Of a DNA stretch of 64,000 bases, positions 9,193 through 17,070 are shown piece after piece (position 1 is the first letter of the stretch; each line of letters opens with the position of its first letter). Both the position numbers and the translations under genes were made by a program. This stretch comes from CAYQQU01 sp964419545 (GTDB lineage Bacteria > Bacteroidota > Bacteroidia > Chitinophagales > Saprospiraceae), in contig CAYQQU010000022.1 in assembly GCA_964419545.1 (NCBI GenBank), positions 14,719-78,718 of the forward strand, read 5' to 3'. The notes beneath the pieces were generated by a model that was given only the letters and a program-made list of their open reading frames with translations, did no database searches and was not told the DNA's origin.

Positions 9193-11376
9193 ATGGTCCG
9201 AATAATTTTCACCTGCTTTTTCATTCTCAGCGCTGCTTCCGTGGCGTTCACCCAATCCGGCTTTCCTTTTCAGGATCCGGAGCTGTCCATCTCCGAGCGG
9301 GTCGACGACCTGATCGGCCGGCTGACCCTCGAAGAGAAGGTCGGGCAGCTGATGTATAACGCTCCCGCCGTCGAACGGCTGGACATCCCGGCCTACAACT
9401 GGTGGAGCGAATGCCTGCACGGCGTGGCCCGGGCCGGCCGGGCGACCGTCTTTCCGCAGGCGATCGGCCTGGCGGCCACCTGGGATACCGACTTGATCTA
9501 CCGCGTGGGCAGCGCCATCGGCGACGAAGCGCGGGCCAAGTACAATATTTTTTCCGCCCGCGGCATGCGCGGGCAATATATGGGCCTCACCTTCTGGACG
9601 CCCAACGTGAATATATTCCGCGACCCCCGGTGGGGCCGCGGGCAGGAAACCTACGGCGAAGACCCCTGCCTCACTTCCCGCATCGGCGTGGCTTTTGTGA
9701 AAGGCCTCCAGGGATACCATCCCCGCTACCTCAAGGCCGCCGCCCTGGCCAAACACTACGCCGTACACAACGGTCCGGAAGGCCTCCGGCACGAATTCAA
9801 TGCGGAAGTCAGCATGAAAGACCTGTGGGAAACCTACCTGCCGGCTTTTGAAGCGCTGGTGACAGAGGCCGGCGTGGAAGGCGTCATGGGCGCCTACAAC
9901 CGCACCAACGGCGAGCCCTGCTGCGCTCACCCCTATCTCATCGACGAGGTGTTGCGCAAACGATGGGGATTCGACGGGTATTTCGTGTCCGATTGCTGGG
10001 CGCTGCGCGATTTCTACGACGGGCATAATATCGTCGAAACGCCCGCCGAGGCCGCCGCCCTGGCCCTGAACAACGGTTGCAACCTCAATTGCGGCAGCAC
10101 CTACCCCGAGCTGATCAACTCCGTGCAGGAGGGCCTGACCACCGAAGCGAAGATCGACGACAACCTGCGCGAGCTGCTGCCTACCCGCTTCCGCCTGGGC
10201 CTGTTCGATCCGCCGGAACGCAACCCTTACAACCTGATCGGCCCCGCAGTGATCCGCAGCCCGGAACACCTCGCACTGGCGCGGGAAGGCGCGGTCAAGT
10301 CGCTCGTCCTCCTGAAAAACGACGACCAGACACTGCCCCTGGATAAAGACATCGGCAGCGTCTACGTCGTCGGCCCCACCGCCACCCACATGCAGGCCTT
10401 GTTGGCCAACTATTACGGGGTCAGCGAAGACATGCGCACCATCCTGGAAGGGATCGTCGGCAAAGCAAGCCCGCATACGTCGGTCCGCTACCGGCAGGGC
10501 GCCCTGCTCGACGAACCCAATCGCAACCCGATCGACTGGTACTCCGATACGGCCGGCGACTCGGACGTGACCATCGCCTGCCTGGGCATCTCCCAGCTGA
10601 TCGAAGGCGAAGAAGGCGAATCCATCGCTTCTCGTTACAAAGGAGACCGCGAAACGATCGGGCTCCCCCAAAACCAGATCGATTTCCTGAAAACGCTACG
10701 CGCCGAAGCCCGCAAGCTGGTCGTGGTGATCACCGCCGGCAGCGCCATCGCTATCCCCGAAGTTTACGAAATGGCGGATGCGGTACTCTACGTCTGGTAT
10801 CCCGGCGAACGCGGCGGCGACGCAGTGGCCGACGTGTTGTTCGGCGACGCCGCGCCCTCGGGCCGCCTGCCCGTCACTTTCGTGCGATCGGTGGAAGACC
10901 TGCCGCCTTATGAGGACTACGCACTCGCCGACCGCACTTATCGCTACCTGACCAAAGTCCCGCTATTCCCTTTCGGATTCGGGCTCTCGTATACGACCTT
11001 TGCCTATAGCGACCTGCAACTCAGCTCCGGCGAGGTCGCAAAAGGAGAAAGCCTGCAAGCTTCCCTGCGCCTCTCCAATACCGGCGCCTACGATGCCGAG
11101 GAGGTGGTGCAGCTCTACCTCACCGACCTGGAAGCTTCCGTGACGCAGCCCCTGCATGCGCTGAAAGCCTTTCGCCGCGTGGCCGTCCCGGCCGGCGCTG
11201 CGCGCACCGTCGCATTCGAGATCACCCCCGAGATGATGGAAATGGTGAACGAAAAGGGCGAGCGGCAGATCGAACCGGGCGCCTTCGGGGTATACATCGG
11301 CGGGGCGTCGCCTTCTTCAGTGAATGCCCGGCTGGGAGCGCCGGAAGGCGTCACCGCCGCTTTTTCAGTGAAATAA
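9193..11376 (+). CDS. Glycoside hydrolase family 3, probable beta-xylosidase/beta-glucosidase
   Basis: 727 residues, signal peptide cleaved near FTQS, so periplasmic or exported. The GH3 N-terminal barrel shows LTLEEKVGQL, NWWSECLHGVAR, FWTPNVNIFRDPRWGRGQE, KHYAVHNGPE and GVMGAYNRTNGEP. The motif VSDCWAL places the nucleophile at Asp267. The C-terminal half has the GH3 alpha/beta sandwich (GERGGDAVADVLFG) and a fibronectin-III-like end (about residues 640-715). The W-W-S-E-C-L-H-G and SDCWA motifs are typical of the xylan 1,4-beta-xylosidase/arabinofuranosidase branch. The xylulokinase gene 22 bp downstream supports xylo-oligosaccharide use. Exact substrate is inferred. Confidence 0.92.
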   Translation: MVRIIFTCFFILSAASVAFTQSGFPFQDPELSISERVDDLIGRLTLEEKVGQLMYNAPAVERLDIPAYNWWSECLHGVARAGRATVFPQAIGLAATWDTDLIYRVGSAIGDEARAKYNIFSARGMRGQYMGLTFWTPNVNIFRDPRWGRGQETYGEDPCLTSRIGVAFVKGLQGYHPRYLKAAALAKHYAVHNGPEGLRHEFNAEVSMKDLWETYLPAFEALVTEAGVEGVMGAYNRTNGEPCCAHPYLIDEVLRKRWGFDGYFVSDCWALRDFYDGHNIVETPAEAAALALNNGCNLNCGSTYPELINSVQEGLTTEAKIDDNLRELLPTRFRLGLFDPPERNPYNLIGPAVIRSPEHLALAREGAVKSLVLLKNDDQTLPLDKDIGSVYVVGPTATHMQALLANYYGVSEDMRTILEGIVGKASPHTSVRYRQGALLDEPNRNPIDWYSDTAGDSDVTIACLGISQLIEGEEGESIASRYKGDRETIGLPQNQIDFLKTLRAEARKLVVVITAGSAIAIPEVYEMADAVLYVWYPGERGGDAVADVLFGDAAPSGRLPVTFVRSVEDLPPYEDYALADRTYRYLTKVPLFPFGFGLSYTTFAYSDLQLSSGEVAKGESLQASLRLSNTGAYDAEEVVQLYLTDLEASVTQPLHALKAFRRVAVPAGAARTVAFEITPEMMEMVNEKGERQIEPGAFGVYIGGASPSSVNARLGAPEGVTAAFSVK

Positions 11377-11398
11377 CCCCGCCACAAACTTCAAAAAT

Positions 11399-12871
11399 AT
11401 GTACAGTCTAGGCATCGACCTCGGCAGCTCATCGGTAAAAGCCGCTTTGGTAGACGAAAGCGGGCAGTTAGCCGCCCAGGCAAAATACCCCGCGGAAGAG
11501 ATGGCGATCCACGCCCCGCAGGCCGGCTGGGCCGAGCAGGACCCCGATTACTGGTGGCGGTGCGTCGTGCAGGTCATCGGGCAGGTGAAGCGCGCCGCGG
11601 GGGTCGACGCAGCAGCCATCGGCGCCCTTGGGCTGGCCTACCAAATGCACGGCCTGGTGACCGTCGGCCGGGACCTGCGGCCCGTCCATCCCGCCATCAT
11701 CTGGTGCGACAGCCGGGCGGTGGAGATAGGCCGCCGGGCCGGCAAGCCCGACCTGCTGCCCAAGCTGCTGAACCTGCCGGGCAATTTCACCGCCTCCAAG
11801 CTGCGCTGGCTCCGCGAAAACCGACCCGACGCCTACGCGCGCGTACACCGGATCATGCTGCCGGGCGACTACATCGCCCTGCGCCTTACAGGGCAGGCAA
11901 CCACCACGATCGGGGGATTATCCGAAGGCGTATTCTGGGATTTCCGGGCCGGCGCCCTATCCAAGGATATCCTGGAGGCCTACGACATCGATCCGGAGCT
12001 GATCCCGGAAATCGCACCTACGATCGGCCGCCAGGGAACGGTAACCGCCGCGGCGGCCGAGCAGGCCGGACTGGCGCCGGGCACGCCGGTCACCTACCGC
12101 GCCGGCGACCAACCCAATAACGCCCTCTCCCTGGGCGTGTTGCATCCCGGAGAAGTGGCGGCCACGGGCGGCACCTCCGGCGTGGTGTACGGCGTCACCG
12201 ACCAGCTGCTCTACGACGAACAGTCGCGCGTCAACGCCTTTGCTCACGTCAACCACCATACCCGGGCGCCCCGCATCGGCATCCTGATGTGCATCAACGG
12301 CACAGGCATTCAGTACAACTGGCTGCGCCGGCAGCTGTACGGCGCGCAGATAGATTATCCCGAACTGGAAGCGATCGCGGCCCGGATGCCCATCGGCGCG
12401 GACGGCGTCGTCTGCCTGCCTTTCGGCAACGGAGCGGAGCGCATACTCGGCGACCGGGACATCGGCGCCCACCTCACCGGCCTCAACTTCAACCGGCACG
12501 AAAAAGCCCACCTGATCCGGGCCGGACTGGAAGGCATCGCTTTTGCGTTCGCTTACGGCATGGAGATCATGCGCTCCCTGGGTATCCCCTTGCAGCTCAT
12601 GCGGGTCGGTAACGACAACCTGTTCCAGTCGGCCGTCTTCGCCGGCGCCGTAGCTACCCTCACCCGTTGCCGGATCGAGGTATACGAAACCACCGGCGCC
12701 GTAGGCGCCGCCCGGGCCGCTGCCGTAGGCGCCGGCCACCGCGAAGACCTGGAATCGATACGGCAGGACCTCCAGCTGGTGCGTTCCTTCGCCCCGGAAG
12801 CAGACCCCGCCCCCTACCGACGGGCCTACCGGGTTTGGGAGGAGATGCTGGGGCGGTGGGTGTGGGTGTGA
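11399..12871 (+). CDS. xylB: Xylulokinase (FGGY family)
   Basis: 490 residues, the usual length for xylulokinase, which phosphorylates D-xylulose with ATP in the cytoplasm. The N-terminal lobe starts GIDLGSSSVKAAL (phosphate-binding). AYQMHGLV, WCDSRA and the substrate-loop stretch FTASKLRWL are characteristic. The catalytic base fits Asp237 in YRAGDQPNNA. The C-terminal lobe has GGTSGVVYG and a second nucleotide-binding region. It follows the GH3 gene by 22 bp and is probably in its operon. No xylose isomerase or transporter gene lies in the window, so the rest of the pathway must be elsewhere. Confidence 0.92.
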   Translation: MYSLGIDLGSSSVKAALVDESGQLAAQAKYPAEEMAIHAPQAGWAEQDPDYWWRCVVQVIGQVKRAAGVDAAAIGALGLAYQMHGLVTVGRDLRPVHPAIIWCDSRAVEIGRRAGKPDLLPKLLNLPGNFTASKLRWLRENRPDAYARVHRIMLPGDYIALRLTGQATTTIGGLSEGVFWDFRAGALSKDILEAYDIDPELIPEIAPTIGRQGTVTAAAAEQAGLAPGTPVTYRAGDQPNNALSLGVLHPGEVAATGGTSGVVYGVTDQLLYDEQSRVNAFAHVNHHTRAPRIGILMCINGTGIQYNWLRRQLYGAQIDYPELEAIAARMPIGADGVVCLPFGNGAERILGDRDIGAHLTGLNFNRHEKAHLIRAGLEGIAFAFAYGMEIMRSLGIPLQLMRVGNDNLFQSAVFAGAVATLTRCRIEVYETTGAVGAARAAAVGAGHREDLESIRQDLQLVRSFAPEADPAPYRRAYRVWEEMLGRWVWV

Positions 12872-13035
12872 GTGAGAGTGAGGGTGTGGGGAAGGATCAT
12901 CGCCGTCATCATTTGAGAGTGATCAAAAGTCGGACCGCAAAGGATATTTTTTTGTTTACCGAAGAGATTGCCAAACATCCCGGCAGCCATCAGGTTCTAT
13001 AACTGAAAAATATTTTAAATCAAAAAACCACTACC

Positions 13036-13251
13036 ATGGCAATTATGAAAGTAATCGAAGTAATGGGCCACTCCGACAAGAGCTGGGACGAAGCCGCACA
13101 GAAAATTGTAGACGGAGCCGCCAAGACGGTAAAAAACATCCGCTCGATCTACGTAAACGAAATGTCCGCCAAAGTAGAGAACAACCGGATCGTGGAATAC
13201 CGGATCAACGGCAAGGTCTCCTTTGAAGTGAAAGGAGACGGCGCGGCCTGA
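13036..13251 (+). CDS. Dodecin family flavin-binding protein
   Basis: 71 residues, matching dodecin length. The sequence reads VIEVMGHSDKSWDEAAQKIVD, then VKNIRSIYVNE and VENNRIVEYRINGKVSFEV. This is the dodecin helix plus three-strand layout that assembles into a 12-subunit shell binding flavin or CoA. The position normally holding the flavin-stacking Trp in halophilic and bacterial dodecins is within V-x-x-I-x-S-I-Y-V-x-E here, so the ligand is uncertain. It is cytoplasmic and monocistronic. It marks the end of the ordinary chromosomal stretch before the mobile region. Confidence 0.9.
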   Translation: MAIMKVIEVMGHSDKSWDEAAQKIVDGAAKTVKNIRSIYVNEMSAKVENNRIVEYRINGKVSFEVKGDGAA

Positions 13252-13411
13252 GGCGCTAGCTGGTTTTGAATTTGGGGAGCGGTAAAGTTGATGATTTGTT
13301 GGGAAAGAACTATTTTCAAACTTTATTGGCTTTTTTAGGAATCAAAGTTGCGGAATTCGCACCATGTAAAAAAGCTAATTTGTCGTCCATTCAGTTGAAT
13401 GCGCTGATTGG

Positions 13412-13512
13412 CGCTCCCTTCGGGTAGATAAATACGCCACGCTCAACATGGACAATAGTCATTACTCTGTGCCGGAAAAGTTGGTCGGCAGGATGGTGGA
13501 CGTGAAGGTCAA
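13412..13512 (+). pseudogene. Fragment of an IS21-type transposase (istA), C-terminal region
   Basis: The frame ending at base 13512 reads RVDKYATLNMDNSHYSVPE then KLVGRMVDVKV. That is the V-D-K-Y-A-x-x-x-x-D-x-x-Y-S-V-P motif of the beta-domain after the catalytic core of IstA. Nothing else of the transposase remains on either side. The reading then passes directly into a PIN-toxin fragment in another frame. It appears to be from a different IS21 lineage than the element at 14652, because that element's own C-terminal half is of another type. The preceding 150 bp (13252-13400) hold nothing recognisable. Confidence 0.65.
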
Positions 13513-13638
13513 TACTCGTTTTACGACAGCCAGATCGTGGCTGCTGCCTTGGAAAATGGTTGTTCCTTTCTTTATTCCGAGGATTGGTGCGATTCTTCCT
13601 TCCAATTCGCTTTGTCAAAATCAGCAACGATCCAATGA
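13513..13638 (+). pseudogene. C-terminal fragment of a PIN-domain (VapC-like) toxin
   Basis: The frame from 13513 reads YSFYDSQIVAAALENGCSF then LYSEDW, closely matching the toxin at 16645 (YSFYDSQIVAAAMENECSI, LYSEDL). This contains the conserved Y-D-x-x-I-V-A-A-A Asp of the PIN fold. The 5' three quarters of the gene are missing and the end diverges before a TGA. It begins exactly where the istA fragment ends, so a deletion or recombination joined the two. Confidence 0.7.
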
Positions 13639-13749
13639 GAGGTTCCTGTTTCTGATAAAGGGTAGTGGAGTTGCTACATTTGAGAAGAATTCCACATCCG
13701 CCAATAGCTTGTTTTCCGTAAATCCAGTATATTGCAAAAAACGACCACC

Positions 13750-13989
13750 ATGCCGGATACCCAAATTTACGACGAAATCGTGGATTTTATCGCCGGTTCC
13801 GACCCGCGCCGGGTGCTGGACTTCAAAGCTTCGGAGGCGACCAACCAACGAGTGACCGAGCTGTTGGAAAAAGAACGGGAGGGTCGCGTCACCGAAGCGG
13901 AGCAAGAAGAGCTGGATCATTACCTGATGCTGGAACACATCATACGCCTGGCGAAAGCAAAGGCGCATAAGCTGCTCAATGCCGCATGA
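13750..13989 (+). CDS. Small helical protein coupled to an HNH nuclease
   Basis: 79 residues from the ATG at 13750 (an in-frame TTG lies 18 bp earlier). It is charged and helical: YDEIVDFIAGSDPRRVLDF, TNQRVTELLEKEREG, then EELDHYLMLEHIIRLAKAK. Its stop overlaps the start of the HNH gene as ATGA, so the two are translationally coupled. From memory, proteins of this E-x-x-x-L-x-H-Y-L-x-L-E-H pattern are often found immediately before HNH genes in cyanobacteria and Bacteroidota. An antitoxin or nuclease-partner role is inference. No DNA-binding motif is evident. Confidence 0.75.
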   Translation: MPDTQIYDEIVDFIAGSDPRRVLDFKASEATNQRVTELLEKEREGRVTEAEQEELDHYLMLEHIIRLAKAKAHKLLNAA

Positions 13990-14396
13990 GTCGTTATATC
14001 AGCCAGGAAACGCGGCAGGTAGTGGCCAGGCGTGCCGGCTTCCAGTGTGAATACTGCATGGTAAGGGAAGAAGCTTCTTACCTCTCTTACCAGATTGACC
14101 ACATTGTCAGCATCAAACACGGCGGTGACGATCATCTGGATAACCTGGCCTACTCTTGTGTGAGCTGTAACCGGGTGAAAGGGAGCGACATTGGTTCTGT
14201 TTTATTGCCCGAGAAAGATTTTATCCGGCTTTTCAACCCTCGGGAAGATTCCTGGCAGGACCATTTCAAGCTGACAGAAGCAGAGATCATGCCCCGGTCG
14301 GATATCGGGAAAGTGACCATAAAAATTTTGGACCTTAATAATCAGTACCGTATTGCTGAGCGGGAAGCGCTCCTCGAAGTCGGGCGCTACCCGTAA
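13986..14396 (+). CDS. HNH endonuclease
   Basis: 136 residues. The zinc-knuckle HNH layout is intact: C21-x2-C24, the DH pair at 38-39 (QIDHIVSIKHGG), N53 (LDNLAYSC) and C58-x2-C61-N62. His39 would act as general base and the four Cys would hold structural zinc. The family cleaves DNA, either as restriction-like, homing-like or toxin nucleases. It overlaps the small helical gene upstream by 4 bp and precedes a helicase start by 17 bp. That implies a three-gene operon, now cut by IS21. Target and specificity cannot be read from sequence. Confidence 0.88.
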   Translation: MSRYISQETRQVVARRAGFQCEYCMVREEASYLSYQIDHIVSIKHGGDDHLDNLAYSCVSCNRVKGSDIGSVLLPEKDFIRLFNPREDSWQDHFKLTEAEIMPRSDIGKVTIKILDLNNQYRIAEREALLEVGRYP

Positions 14397-14413
14397 GAGC
14401 AAAAAATAATCCC

Positions 14414-14651
14414 ATGCTCTCCCTCCAACAAGCCTACGAAGTCCGCGCCTCCATCATCGAATACCTCAAGGCGACTTTTTACTTCAAAGAGAAGGAGGTG
14501 AAAGAAGCGTTTCTCCGGTTCATCGAAAATGAAGAGAACGGACTGTTCAAGGGGCCTTACCTCTCCCTGAAGCTGCCCTTTGAAAAAAGCGATGCAGCCG
14601 GCGACATTCCCCTGGCGATCAAGCCGCCCTTTCCGCCTTTTAATCACCAGT
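14414..14651 (+). pseudogene. N-terminal fragment of a large DEAD/DEAH-type helicase, cut by IS21
   Basis: About 79 residues remain: YEVRASIIEYLKATFYF, then GLFKGPYLSLKLPF and PPFPPFNHQ. The Y-L-K-x-T-F-x-F ... K-G-P-Y-L ... P-F-x-x-x-x-H-Q pattern is what I know from the start of large DUF1998-linked helicases, where the HQ belongs to the Q motif just before the ATP-binding core. The IS21 end begins right after this Q, and no further helicase sequence appears on the far side of the element. So the rest was deleted, not merely displaced. The family assignment rests on a short stretch. Confidence 0.55.
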
Positions 14652-14781
14652 TGTATATTTCGGCCCATCTGCCCCCCCAATTTCGGTTTCATCTGACCCC
14701 ACCATTTCGGAGTATCTGCCCCCCCGGCAAAATGTGGATTCATACGGCAAGAATTAGCCACCTTCGGTCCAAAACGGATCG

Positions 14782-15506
14782 ATGGCAAAACGCAAACGTA
14801 TGGATCAGATCAAATCTTTACTTCGCTGTTATCTGTCCAGCGGCGCCATCAAAGCCACCGCCCGGCAGTTGAAGACGTCATTATCTACGCCATCAACCAG
14901 TGTTTGCTGTTTCTGGGCGTTCTTCCCAAAGTGATCCTCTCCGATAATCTGAAAGCTTATGTCAGCCGACCGGACCGCGATGAGCCTTCCTTTACGCAGT
15001 TGTGCGAACAGCTGGGCGCTCACTATCAGATCGATTTACAGGCTACCCGCGTAGGTAAACCCAAGGACAAGGCCAGCGTGGAGAATGCCGTCACGCAGGT
15101 GTACCGGCGTATCTACGCGCCCTTGCGCAATGAGATCTTTCACAGCATCGAAGCGCTCAATGAGGCCATTGGCCTGCAACTGATCCGGCACAACGACGCA
15201 GCCTACTTTCTATCTCAGGCAGCCCGCATCGGGCCGGCCACCGAATGGACCGTTCAGCAGGTACTCCTTAGTCGCTTCCACGAAGCCCAGGCCTACGACA
15301 GTTGCAGGGGTATCCTGCGCCCGGCCGAAACGCATGGTCCCGAGCGACTCGAACAGGCCGCCAAACGCTGCCAGGACGTTGGTAAAGGCACCTACGGCAT
15401 GCTCAAGAGGATCCTGCAGCTCAAGCTTGATCAGGCTGACGAAGAAAAAGGACAACTCACACTCGGGCTACACGAAAACATCCGTGGCCCGGAGCACTAC
15501 CAATAA
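14782..15506 (+). pseudogene. istA: IS21 transposase istA, internally deleted and frameshifted
   Basis: The start ATGGCAAAACGC encodes MAKRKRMDQIKSLLRCYLSS and 11 more residues of the N-terminal HTH region. At about 14875 it jumps, with a frame change, to INQCLLFLGVLPKVILSDNL. The missing block would hold the rest of the HTH and the first catalytic Asp. The second Asp (LSDNLK) and the Glu (KASVENAV) remain. A further gap lies near 15215, between NDAAYF and LSQAARIG, where the Y-S-V-P beta-domain should be. The C-terminal end (YDSCRGILRPAE, GPERLEQAAKRC) is normal. The protein cannot be active. Confidence 0.85.
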
Positions 15507-15533
15507 TTTATTCATCATCAAAAATCACGACGC

Positions 15534-16268
15534 ATGAAAAACGAATCGCTGCAAAGCATGAGACACATCAAGCTGGACGGGATGGCTTCGGCCTACGAGG
15601 CGATCCTAACGCTTCCCATCAACCAGCAGCCAAGCGCGCACGAAATGATCGCCACGCTGGTCGACGCCGAAGCGCAACACCGCCAGCATCGGCGAACCGA
15701 ACTTTACCTGCGCTTGAGCAAGCTCCGCTACCAGGCCATACTGCCTGACATCAATTGTTCCGAAAGCCGCAACCTCCAACCCGAACAACTGGCCATGCTA
15801 GCCGACGGCGCCTACATCGACCGGGGAGAAAACCTTCTCATCACCGGCGCCACCGGTTGCGGAAAATCGTTCCTGGCCTGCGCGCTGGGCCACCAGGCTT
15901 GTGTGCTGGGCTATCGTACCCTCTACTTTAACCTCAACCGACTCACGGAACAGATCGCCATCGCCCAGACCGACGGCTCGCTCATCAAGTGGTTCAACCG
16001 CCTCAAAAAAGCCCGGCTCCTCATCTTCGATGACTTCGGACTCCAACCCATCACGCATCAGGTCAAACTCACTTTGCTGCAGATCCTTGAAGACCGCTAT
16101 GAGCAAAGCGCCACTATCCTCTGTTCTCAGCTACCGGTCGCCAAGTGGTACGAATATCTGGATGAACCAACCCTGGCTGACGCCATCCTTGACCGCATCA
16201 TACCCAGGGCCCACCGAATCGAATTGAAAGGGAAAAGTCGTAGAAAAAGTCTAAAACAGCTATCTTAA
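15534..16268 (+). CDS. istB: IS21 helper ATPase IstB
   Basis: 244 residues, normal length. AAA+ ATPase related to DnaC: Walker A GATGCGKS (105-112), Walker B RLLIFDDFG (161-169), sensor-like CSQLPVAKWY and an Arg-rich end (RIIPRAHRIELKGKS). IstB binds target DNA in an ATP-dependent way and directs IstA. The gene follows istA by 27 bp. It appears intact although its transposase is broken, so it could only act with an IstA supplied from another copy. Confidence 0.95.
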   Translation: MKNESLQSMRHIKLDGMASAYEAILTLPINQQPSAHEMIATLVDAEAQHRQHRRTELYLRLSKLRYQAILPDINCSESRNLQPEQLAMLADGAYIDRGENLLITGATGCGKSFLACALGHQACVLGYRTLYFNLNRLTEQIAIAQTDGSLIKWFNRLKKARLLIFDDFGLQPITHQVKLTLLQILEDRYEQSATILCSQLPVAKWYEYLDEPTLADAILDRIIPRAHRIELKGKSRRKSLKQLS

Positions 16269-16454
16269 AACCCTAATTATGCCGTAGTTATCCACAGGGG
16301 GTCAAATACTCCGAAACGTGGGGGTCAGATACTCCGAAATAAACAATTTGGAGGTGAAAGAACTATCTTACCTCAACCTTCGTTAATGTTTTACGTGCAG
16401 CACGGGCTGAAATAGATCGTTTCTTGAAACAAGAAATTTAATAAACCGCATCTT

Positions 16455-16655
16455 ATGACCAAGCTTGTTCTAGAAATCAGGGATAACAAACAAGTAGCTG
16501 TTTTGAAGGCTATCCTGAAGTTCTTCAATATTGCCATTGTTGAAGAGAAGACCGTCGAAGACAAGCGGGAAAAGGACTCCCGATCCTTTTATCAGCAATT
16601 CCAATTAGACTTATCCGATTACCGATTCGATCGCCAGGAAGCTAATGAACGATAA
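16455..16655 (+). CDS. Probable antitoxin of a VapBC-like pair
   Basis: 66 residues: TKLVLEIRDNKQVAVLKAIL, then FFNIAIVEEK and SFYQQFQLDLSDYRFDRQEA. The first half has the strand-then-helix form of small antitoxins that precede PIN toxins; the second half is a flexible charged tail that would wrap the toxin. Its last 11 bases overlap the toxin start at 16645, the classic antitoxin-toxin arrangement. Assignment rests on that overlap and size; I see no clear ribbon-helix-helix or AbrB signature. Confidence 0.7.
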   Translation: MTKLVLEIRDNKQVAVLKAILKFFNIAIVEEKTVEDKREKDSRSFYQQFQLDLSDYRFDRQEANER

Positions 16656-17070
16656 TTTTTTTGTTGATAGCAATGTCTTTATCTATCTCTTCGGTAAAGA
16701 TCCCGCAAAAAAATAGATTGCTCTTGAGCTACTTTACCGAAGGCCCTGGATCAGCACCCAGGTGATTTCTGAAAATATCAATGTTTGTGTCAGAAAGTTA
16801 AAACTCCCTCTCGATGTCGTAGAAAAACACGCCAGTAACTTAATTCAACGTTGCGAAATAGCTTTGATACATCCCTCAACCATCGAATCTGCCCTTCTCA
16901 TCACTAGCCGATACCAATATTCATTTTATGACAGCCAGATCGTGGCCGCCGCAATGGAAAATGAATGTTCCATCCTGTACTCCGAAGATCTGCAGAATGG
17001 ACAAGTGATCAACGGCAGTATGAGAATCGTCAATCCATTTATCCCAGGCTCGATTCAAAGTTGGAAGTAG
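16645..17070 (+). pseudogene. PIN-domain (VapC-like) toxin with in-frame amber stop
   Basis: From ATG 16645 the frame reads MNDNFFVDSNVFIYLFGKDP, with the first PIN Asp (F-V-D-S-N), then hits TAG at 16714-16716. The same frame continues without further damage for 118 codons: WISTQVISENINV, HPSTIESALLI, YSFYDSQIVAAAM, ending SIQSWK. The PIN acidic residues D8, E near 39 and D near 100 are all present around the stop. So this is a full-length toxin gene inactivated by a single nonsense change, possibly allowing the loss of the antitoxin constraint. A restart at 16762 would lack the first catalytic Asp. Confidence 0.85.

Larger units (their letters stand above)
14652..16345 (+). mobile_element. 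IS21-family insertion sequence, defective
   Basis: Bounded by TGTATATTTCGG on the left and CCGAAATAAACA on the right, which are inverted repeats with one or two mismatches and TG/CA tips. Inside each end a motif of the form ATTTCGG-N3-ATCTG-N-CCCCC is repeated: three copies on the left (14657-14725), two on the right (16300-16345). Such multiple terminal repeats are typical of IS21. It carries a broken istA and an intact istB. I see no target duplication, and the flanks do not rejoin into one gene, which points to a deletion next to the element. Confidence 0.85.

Noticed and set aside
9166..10671. 501-codon minus-strand frame opposite the GH3 gene
   Set aside because: The plus strand holds an unmistakable GH3 enzyme; the minus frame has no recognisable features.
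12872..13035. Regulatory RNA before the dodecin gene
   Set aside because: No stable stem or known motif can be drawn in the 164 bp; only GTGAGAG-type low complexity at the start.
16380..16442. Short frame ending FVNVLRAARAEIDRFLKQEI before the antitoxin
   Set aside because: Looks like the tail of a lost gene right of the IS21 end, but about 24 residues are too few to assign.
16714..16716. TAG as a recoded sense codon in the PIN toxin
   Set aside because: No pyrrolysine machinery or other sign of recoding is visible, and neighbouring genes are also decayed; a nonsense change is simpler.
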